A stretch of DNA of 64,000 bases from Urechidicola vernalis. Its GTDB lineage: Bacteria > Bacteroidota > Bacteroidia > Flavobacteriales > Flavobacteriaceae. Below, one piece after another: positions 59,064-64,000 of the stretch; position 1 is the first letter of the stretch, and each line of letters starts with the position of its first letter. The notes under the pieces are model-generated. The model was not told the origin of the DNA. It searched no databases and was given only the letters and a program-made list of their open reading frames with translations. Both the position numbers and the translations under genes were made by a program. The stretch lies in assembly GCF_031846385.1 (NCBI RefSeq), contig NZ_JAVRHV010000007.1, forward strand, positions 62,001 through 126,000, written 5' to 3'.

Positions 59064-61472
59064 TTACTCATATTTTAATGCATTTACTGGATCTGAATTT
59101 GCTGCAATGTAGGCTTGTGAACTTACTGTTATTAAAGCAATAATCATACTTAATAATGTAGCAAATACATATGGTAAAATTGGCATCTCTATTTGATAAG
59201 AGAAATTATTTAGCCAATTTTTTGCTAGTAAATAAATAATGGGCCAAGACAAAACATTGGCAATTAAAACCAGTTTTAAAAAGTCTTTGGTTAGCATATT
59301 CATGATTCCGCCAACTGAAGAGCCTAGCACCTTTCTAATACCTATTTCTTTTGTACGTTGTTCTGCGGTAAAAGAAGATAGTCCATAAAGTCCCATAGAG
59401 GAAATAATAATGGCCAAGATGGTTAAGAATAAAAACATGGTACCAAAATTTTCTTGTTGTTTTAAAAGAGCCCCAAATTTTTCATCTAAAAATTGGTATG
59501 TAAAAGGATGCGATGGCTCTAGTTTATTCCACTCTTTTTCTAAATAACTTATGGTAGACTGCATTTCGGAACTAGAAATTTTAAAGGCCGCATGCCAAAC
59601 ATTGTTCTCTACCCTCATTAGCATTGGTTTAATTGGCTGGTTGAATCCTTGTAAATGAAAGTCCTTAACAACACCAATTACATTTCCATATTTAAGATCA
59701 CCTTGTGAATTTATAAATTCACCAATTCTTTTATTGAGGGGGTCTTCTATGTTATACGTTTTAACTGCCGTTTCATTTAGAATAAAATAAGAGATAGAAT
59801 CTGATTCTTTTTCCCGGTCAAACAAACGACCTTGAATTAACTCGATATCCAACGTTTTAAAAAAGTCATAATCTACTTGTGTAAATAAGAATGAAAATTG
59901 CTCTTGCGAGCCTTCCATTAAAAAGACACTATTATTAACACCGTCACTAGGAAAACCAGACGCTCTAGTAACAGATAACACGTTGCTGTTTTTTAAGAAA
60001 ATACTTTTATGATTTCTAAAATCGGCTGTCATTTTATCCGTTTGTAACGGAACTACAATTACTTGCTCACCAGTAAATCCAATATCCTTGTTTTGCAGAA
60101 ATGAGATTTGATTGAAGATAATGATCATTCCAACAATTAAAATAGCCGAAGCTGTAAATTGAAATATAACCAATCCTTTACGCAATAAAGCTCCACCTTT
60201 GGTTTTAGTAAAATCTCCTTTTAGAACCGACACGGGTTGAAAAGAGGATAGGAAAAAGGCAGGGTAACTACCTGCGAACAATCCATATATTAGCGTGATA
60301 ACTAAAGAGAAAATTAGGGTTTGGTCTAAATGTTCGTTGAACAAATTAATCTCTGTTTCCATTGTGTTATTAAAACCAGGGATAAACAACTCTACCAATA
60401 TCAAGGCTATAAACAACGCTAATAAACTCTGGATTATAGACTCTGTTAAAAATTGACCAATTAACATTTTTCTTGAGGCACCAGAAACTTTTCTTACTCC
60501 TACTTCTTTGGCTCTTTTTCCAGATCGGGCAGTCGATAAATTCATAAAATTAATACCAGCGATTAAAATCACTAGCAATGCAATACCTATGAATACATAA
60601 ATGTACATGATGTTTCCATTTTGGCTGATTTCATGTCCTTTGTGAGAATAAAGGTGAATGTCTTTTACTGGCTGAATTCTATACTCATATGAATTATCTT
60701 GAGCAATAAATTCATCGATTGTAATTTTCAGGAAATGCTCAATTTCAGGTTTAATTTTACCCATGAATTTTTCATTCATTACGGCTTCAAATTCTTGTGG
60801 ATTAACCCCAGTTCGCAATTTAAAGTATGTGTGATAACTGTTGTTAGATACCCATGAATTTTGAACATTGTTACTTGCAATAAACATGTTAAAATCAAGG
60901 TGAGTATGGCCAATGGGTGCTTTAACAATACCTTTCACAATTAAATCTCGTCTGTCATCATATCTAATGATTTTGTCCATGGCATTGGTATCTCCAAACA
61001 GTTTCAAGGCGGTTTCCTCGTTTAGTACAATTGCATTAGGTTCGTTTAGAGCATCTTTGGGATTTCCATGTAAAAATGAATAGTTGAAAACAGTAAAAAA
61101 CAAACTGTCTGCAAGAACTTCATCTTTAATATAAATTTTTGTTTCATTATGACTCACCATAATTTCCTGAGACCTAGATCGTATTCTTGTAGCTGTTTCT
61201 ACTTCGGTAAATTCATTTCGTAATGTTTGGGCCATTGGACTTGGCGATGTAGCTTCGTCCATATGTTGCCCCATTACATTTGCAAGAATATTTGTTCTAT
61301 AAAGACGATCGTGCCCATCCCAGTGCTTATCGTAACTAGTCTCATCTTTTATAAATAAAAAAACGAGAATTGTTATGGTTAGACCCAGTGCTAGACCAAG
61401 AATGTTTATAAAGGCATAAACCCTATTTTTGTTAAGCGTTCTGAACGCAACTTTTATATAGTTTCTTAACAT
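59064..61472 (-). CDS. MacB/FtsX-type ABC transporter permease
   Basis: The 802-residue protein contains two copies of the MacB periplasmic core plus FtsX unit, the doubled form common in Bacteroidota. MLRNYIKVAFRTLNKNRVYA starts the first membrane segment, followed by a periplasmic domain (about 45-280) and three helices (VGVRKVSGASRKMLIGQFLT). A second set starts near residue 430 and ends with RTKEIGIRKVLGSSVGGIMN and three helices. With the ATPase and HlyD proteins encoded upstream it would form a mechanotransmission-type exporter of peptides or drugs. Confidence 0.92.
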   Translation of the reverse strand: MLRNYIKVAFRTLNKNRVYAFINILGLALGLTITILVFLFIKDETSYDKHWDGHDRLYRTNILANVMGQHMDEATSPSPMAQTLRNEFTEVETATRIRSRSQEIMVSHNETKIYIKDEVLADSLFFTVFNYSFLHGNPKDALNEPNAIVLNEETALKLFGDTNAMDKIIRYDDRRDLIVKGIVKAPIGHTHLDFNMFIASNNVQNSWVSNNSYHTYFKLRTGVNPQEFEAVMNEKFMGKIKPEIEHFLKITIDEFIAQDNSYEYRIQPVKDIHLYSHKGHEISQNGNIMYIYVFIGIALLVILIAGINFMNLSTARSGKRAKEVGVRKVSGASRKMLIGQFLTESIIQSLLALFIALILVELFIPGFNNTMETEINLFNEHLDQTLIFSLVITLIYGLFAGSYPAFFLSSFQPVSVLKGDFTKTKGGALLRKGLVIFQFTASAILIVGMIIIFNQISFLQNKDIGFTGEQVIVVPLQTDKMTADFRNHKSIFLKNSNVLSVTRASGFPSDGVNNSVFLMEGSQEQFSFLFTQVDYDFFKTLDIELIQGRLFDREKESDSISYFILNETAVKTYNIEDPLNKRIGEFINSQGDLKYGNVIGVVKDFHLQGFNQPIKPMLMRVENNVWHAAFKISSSEMQSTISYLEKEWNKLEPSHPFTYQFLDEKFGALLKQQENFGTMFLFLTILAIIISSMGLYGLSSFTAEQRTKEIGIRKVLGSSVGGIMNMLTKDFLKLVLIANVLSWPIIYLLAKNWLNNFSYQIEMPILPYVFATLLSMIIALITVSSQAYIAANSDPVNALKYE

Positions 61473-61487
61473 GATTTTAGTTTTGGG

Positions 61488-62183
61488 TTACACGGCTTTT
61501 TGATTCAATGAGGTTTTCTTTTCAGAAATTACTTGGCCATCTAACAAGTTGATAATTCTTCCTGAATAACTAGCATCATGAGAAGAATGTGTTACCATTA
61601 CAATGGTTGTCCCTTCCTCATGCAATTCGCACAACAGTTCCATTACTTCGTTACCGTGTGAACTATCTAAGTTCCCGGTTGGCTCATCGGCAAGTACTAA
61701 TGGAGGTCTAGTAATTAAGGCTCTAGCTACAGCAACTCGTTGTTGTTGCCCACCGGATAATTGTTGTGGAAAATGTGAACTTCTGTGTGAAATTCCCATT
61801 TTTTCGATGATTTCATTTACACGTTTTTTCCGTTCAGATTTTGAAACCTTATTATAAATTAATGGGAGTTCTATGTTTTCAAAAACGGTTAATTCATCAA
61901 TTAAATTAAAGTTTTGAAATACAAATCCAATATTAGCTTTGCGCACATTAGAGCGCTGTTTCTCATTAAAATGCCCAACTTCTTTACCTAAAAATTGATA
62001 TGAGCCACTTTCTGGTTTGTCTAGCAGGCCTAAGACATTTAAAAGAGTTGATTTTCCACAACCTGAAGGCCCCATAATAGATACGAATTCTCCTTTGTCA
62101 ATTTCGAACGAAACCTGATTTAAAGCGGTTGATTCGATTTCGTCTGTTCTGTAAACTTTCGTTAATTTGTTTAATGTAATCAT
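61488..62183 (-). CDS. ABC transporter ATP-binding protein (MacB/LolD type)
   Basis: The 231-residue ATPase shows Walker A GPSGCGKSTLLNVLG near residue 39, the Q-loop VFQNFNLI, signature LSGGQQQRVAVARAL near 143 and Walker B LVLADEPTGNLDS near 163. It powers the FtsX-type permease encoded 15 bp downstream. The second gene of a three-gene operon. Confidence 0.95.
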   Translation of the reverse strand: MITLNKLTKVYRTDEIESTALNQVSFEIDKGEFVSIMGPSGCGKSTLLNVLGLLDKPESGSYQFLGKEVGHFNEKQRSNVRKANIGFVFQNFNLIDELTVFENIELPLIYNKVSKSERKKRVNEIIEKMGISHRSSHFPQQLSGGQQQRVAVARALITRPPLVLADEPTGNLDSSHGNEVMELLCELHEEGTTIVMVTHSSHDASYSGRIINLLDGQVISEKKTSLNQKAV

Positions 62184-62194
62184 GTTTTTATTGT

Positions 62195-63454
62195 TTAGTT
62201 AATCCTAATTGTTTCGTAATTTTTAAATGCATCGTACGACGAGGTTACTATTTCTTCCCCAGGGTTTAAGCCCTCTAAAACCTGGTAGTAACTCGGGTTT
62301 TGACTACCCAATTTTATAATTCTTTTATGCGCTCGTCCTTCTCCGTCTAGAACATATACAAATTGCCCGCCAGAAGATTGAAAGAAGTTTCCTCTCGGAA
62401 TTAAAACAGATTTCTGCGCTTTGGAGAGTTCAAGTCTAACCTGAATGTTTTGCCCAATAGTAATGGCCTTTGGAACCTCATTCACAAAGACCAATTCTAT
62501 CTCAAAGTTTCGGTTAATAACCTCTGGTAATACTTTCTTAACTTTTAATTCTAGCGTTTCCCCGTTAAAACTGAATCGTGCTAATTGACCCGGTTTAACA
62601 GAACTTAAATAATATTCGTTAACCTGACCCTTTATTTTAAATCCGCTTTGAACATCAATTTTCGCTACTGTTTGGTTGCGGTCATAACTTTCGCCAATAA
62701 CAGGGTCAAAAGAAGATAGCATACCATCTACAGGTGCTTTTACCAACATTTTTTCAATGTTTTGATGAATCATATTCAAGTTGCGCTGCATCATGTTTAT
62801 TGATTTGTTGATCTGTTCAATTTGAATTTTGTTGTCTGCAGAACTCTTTTTTACGTTTCTATCCATAAAATCGCGTTTGTTCTCTAAATATTTATAAGAT
62901 TCTTGGCGATCTATAAAATCATTTTTGGCAATGATATCTTTAGCATATAATACGGAGTCTACTTTGTAATCACGTTCTACTTCAGCCAAACTATTTTCAC
63001 TGTCAATAAGCGATTCGGCTAAATTTCGCTGGTCCTTTTCTAACGTGAGTTTTAAATTTCTAAGGTTGTTGATTTGTTCGACTATGGCAGTTTCTTGATT
63101 CATATAATTCAAGGTTACTGCAGGGTTTGAAAGCCGTACTAAAGGAGTCCCTTTCTTTACATAGATGCCGTCTTCGATAAATATTTCTTCAACAGATCCA
63201 CCTTCTAATGTGTTTACGAGTACCAAATTAACAGATTCAATGTCCCCATTAATTAGGATTACATCCTGAAAGTCATCTTCAATTACTTTCTTAATTTGAA
63301 TTTTAGAGGCATCTAAATTGTATTCTTTTTTATTGAATGATTTAAACCCAAAAAAGGCAATCACAACAAAAACAACGACTCCAATAATGCTATACACTTT
63401 TTTAGGTGTCCATTGTTTTTTTTCAATTTTTCGATCCATTCCCATTTGTTTCAT
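62195..63454 (-). CDS. HlyD/MacA-type periplasmic adaptor
   Basis: The 419-residue protein has one N-terminal membrane helix (VYSIIGVVVFVVIAFFGF), a lipoyl-like entry (VEEIFIEDGIYVKKGTPLVR), a coiled-coil hairpin about residues 125-240, a returning lipoyl half (VKAPVDGMLSSFDPVIGESY) and beta-barrel domains. It would join the ABC permease to an outer-membrane channel; the TolC-like protein at 36.2 kb is a candidate partner. ATG codons at 63445 and 63439 are alternative starts. It is the first gene of the operon driven by the probable sigma-54 promoter at 63581. Confidence 0.9.
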   Translation of the reverse strand: MKQMGMDRKIEKKQWTPKKVYSIIGVVVFVVIAFFGFKSFNKKEYNLDASKIQIKKVIEDDFQDVILINGDIESVNLVLVNTLEGGSVEEIFIEDGIYVKKGTPLVRLSNPAVTLNYMNQETAIVEQINNLRNLKLTLEKDQRNLAESLIDSENSLAEVERDYKVDSVLYAKDIIAKNDFIDRQESYKYLENKRDFMDRNVKKSSADNKIQIEQINKSINMMQRNLNMIHQNIEKMLVKAPVDGMLSSFDPVIGESYDRNQTVAKIDVQSGFKIKGQVNEYYLSSVKPGQLARFSFNGETLELKVKKVLPEVINRNFEIELVFVNEVPKAITIGQNIQVRLELSKAQKSVLIPRGNFFQSSGGQFVYVLDGEGRAHKRIIKLGSQNPSYYQVLEGLNPGEEIVTSSYDAFKNYETIRIN

Positions 63455-63580
63455 GTGCTATTTTGTTGGTTGATTTTACTAGTTTTTATAAAATGATGAG
63501 TTGTAACAATGTGCTAATGGTCTTAATTAATACGAGTGTAAGTGATATCATAATTTTGTTTTCTTAGTTGCCAATCATTA

Positions 63581-63596
63581 TTCAAGTGGTGTGCCA
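63581..63596 (-). promoter_or_regulatory. probable sigma-54 promoter for the ABC export operon
   Basis: The minus strand reads TGGCACACCACTTGAA, matching the -24/-12 pattern TGGCAC-N5-TTGCW except for one base (A for C). Transcription would start about 12 bp further left, leaving a leader of about 115 nt before the HlyD gene. Confidence 0.65.
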
Positions 63597-63660
63597 TAAA
63601 AAGTAAAACACATAAATCACTGATAATCAAGAGATAAAATTTTGACACAAAAATTAGAAC

Positions 63661-63698
63661 TGTTCATTTTCGAACAGTTTGTTGTCCGTTTTCGAACA
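63661..63698. promoter_or_regulatory. two palindromic activator sites
   Basis: TGTTCATTTTCGAACA (63661-63676) and TGTCCGTTTTCGAACA (63683-63698) are similar imperfect palindromes with starts 22 bp apart, about two helical turns. They lie 65-100 bp upstream of the sigma-54 -24 element, the usual place for an NtrC-type enhancer, and directly before the response-regulator gene. Confidence 0.65.
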
Positions 63699-63733
63699 AT
63701 TTGTATTTTCGTGTTTCATTTTAAGAAGTATCA

Positions 63734-64000
63734 ATGGCCAAAATAAATGCTACAATTCTCATTATTGATGATGATGAAGATGTATTGCTATCAGCAAAAC
63801 TGCTGTTGAAAAAGCAATATTCAAAAGTGATAACGAGAAGCGACCCAAAAGAAATTAATCAATTGATTAGTTCTGAGCAATTGGATGTAATTGTTTTGGA
63901 TATGAATTATCGCATTGGATTTAATGATGGTAAGGAAGGGATGTATTGGTTAAAGCATATTAGAAGTATCAATTCTAATATAGTTGTTATTTTAATGACA
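63734..64000 (+). CDS. NtrC-type response regulator (partial, right edge)
   Basis: The 89 residues seen form a receiver domain: LIIDDDEDVLLSAKLLLKKQ with the acidic pocket, then VIVLDMNYRIGFNDGKEGMY with the phospho-acceptor Asp near residue 55. The DMN(F/Y)..G.N.G.EG.YWL variant is typical of Bacteroidota regulators with a downstream AAA+ sigma-54 activation domain and Fis-type HTH, which would lie beyond the window. It is divergent from the ABC operon whose promoter looks sigma-54 dependent, and it probably binds the two palindromes in between. Confidence 0.8.
   Translation, partial: MAKINATILIIDDDEDVLLSAKLLLKKQYSKVITRSDPKEINQLISSEQLDVIVLDMNYRIGFNDGKEGMYWLKHIRSINSNIVVILMT

Overview
The window looks like chromosome of a marine member of the Flavobacteriaceae (Bacteroidota). 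The DNA is strongly A+T rich. Shine-Dalgarno sequences are largely absent. Many genes follow the Bacteroidota -7 box TAnnTTTG. Lipoproteins, sulfatases, a type IX secretion plug protein and a caa3-type cytochrome oxidase cluster are all present.

Region 1 (1-12.5 kb) is a sialic-acid/amino-sugar utilisation locus. A divergent GntR regulator (cut by the left edge) faces an eight-gene cluster: AGE-type epimerase, creatininase-family amidohydrolase, GH33 sialidase, phytanoyl-CoA-dioxygenase-like protein, a fused SGNH plus sialate O-acetylesterase, GH20 hexosaminidase, a second GH33 sialidase, and a fusion of a NanM-like Kelch mutarotase with a sodium:solute symporter. Together they would de-acetylate, release, mutarotate, import and epimerise sialic acid. 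No neuraminate lyase is in the window.

Region 2 (12.5-17.6 kb) holds three small envelope genes on the minus strand, then a PhoD-like phosphodiesterase and a sulfatase. The last two sit between two 60-bp direct repeats that each carry a copy of the tRNA-Leu 3' end and its terminator.

Region 3 (17.65-30.72 kb) is a genomic island inserted in the 3' end of tRNA-Leu(UAA), bounded by a 27-bp att duplication. Its left half has a tyrosine integrase, an excisionase-like HTH protein, DUF3987 and DUF6371 replication-type proteins, and four triplets of TTGGCA iterons. Its right half is the most unusual part. A second, XerC/D-like recombinase with an extra N-terminal domain is followed by a palindrome containing back-to-back TATATTTG boxes. 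After that come three single-gene cassettes, each ending in an imperfect palindromic site. The first 9-13 bases of each cassette are the inverted complement of the inner edge of its own 3' site, and junctions are GTTG with CAAC opposite. This is the architecture of integron gene cassettes and attC sites, but served by a non-IntI recombinase. The cassettes encode a membrane protein and two TlpA-like thioredoxin proteins.

Region 4 (30.7-47.8 kb) has tRNA-Leu and tRNA-Gly, the cyoE/cytochrome oxidase/SCO cluster, a TolC-like protein, tsaB, a peroxiredoxin, a sulfatase, a DUF255 protein, an aminotransferase with a fatty acid desaturase, a purine permease and rsmG. Region 5 (47.8-64 kb) has FKBP, M61 peptidase, gamma-glutamyltranspeptidase, pruA, an NRDE protein, a DUF3667 protein, apaG, a T9SS plug protein and a GNAT. 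It ends with a MacB-like ABC export operon preceded by a likely sigma-54 promoter and divergent from an NtrC-type response regulator (cut by the right edge).
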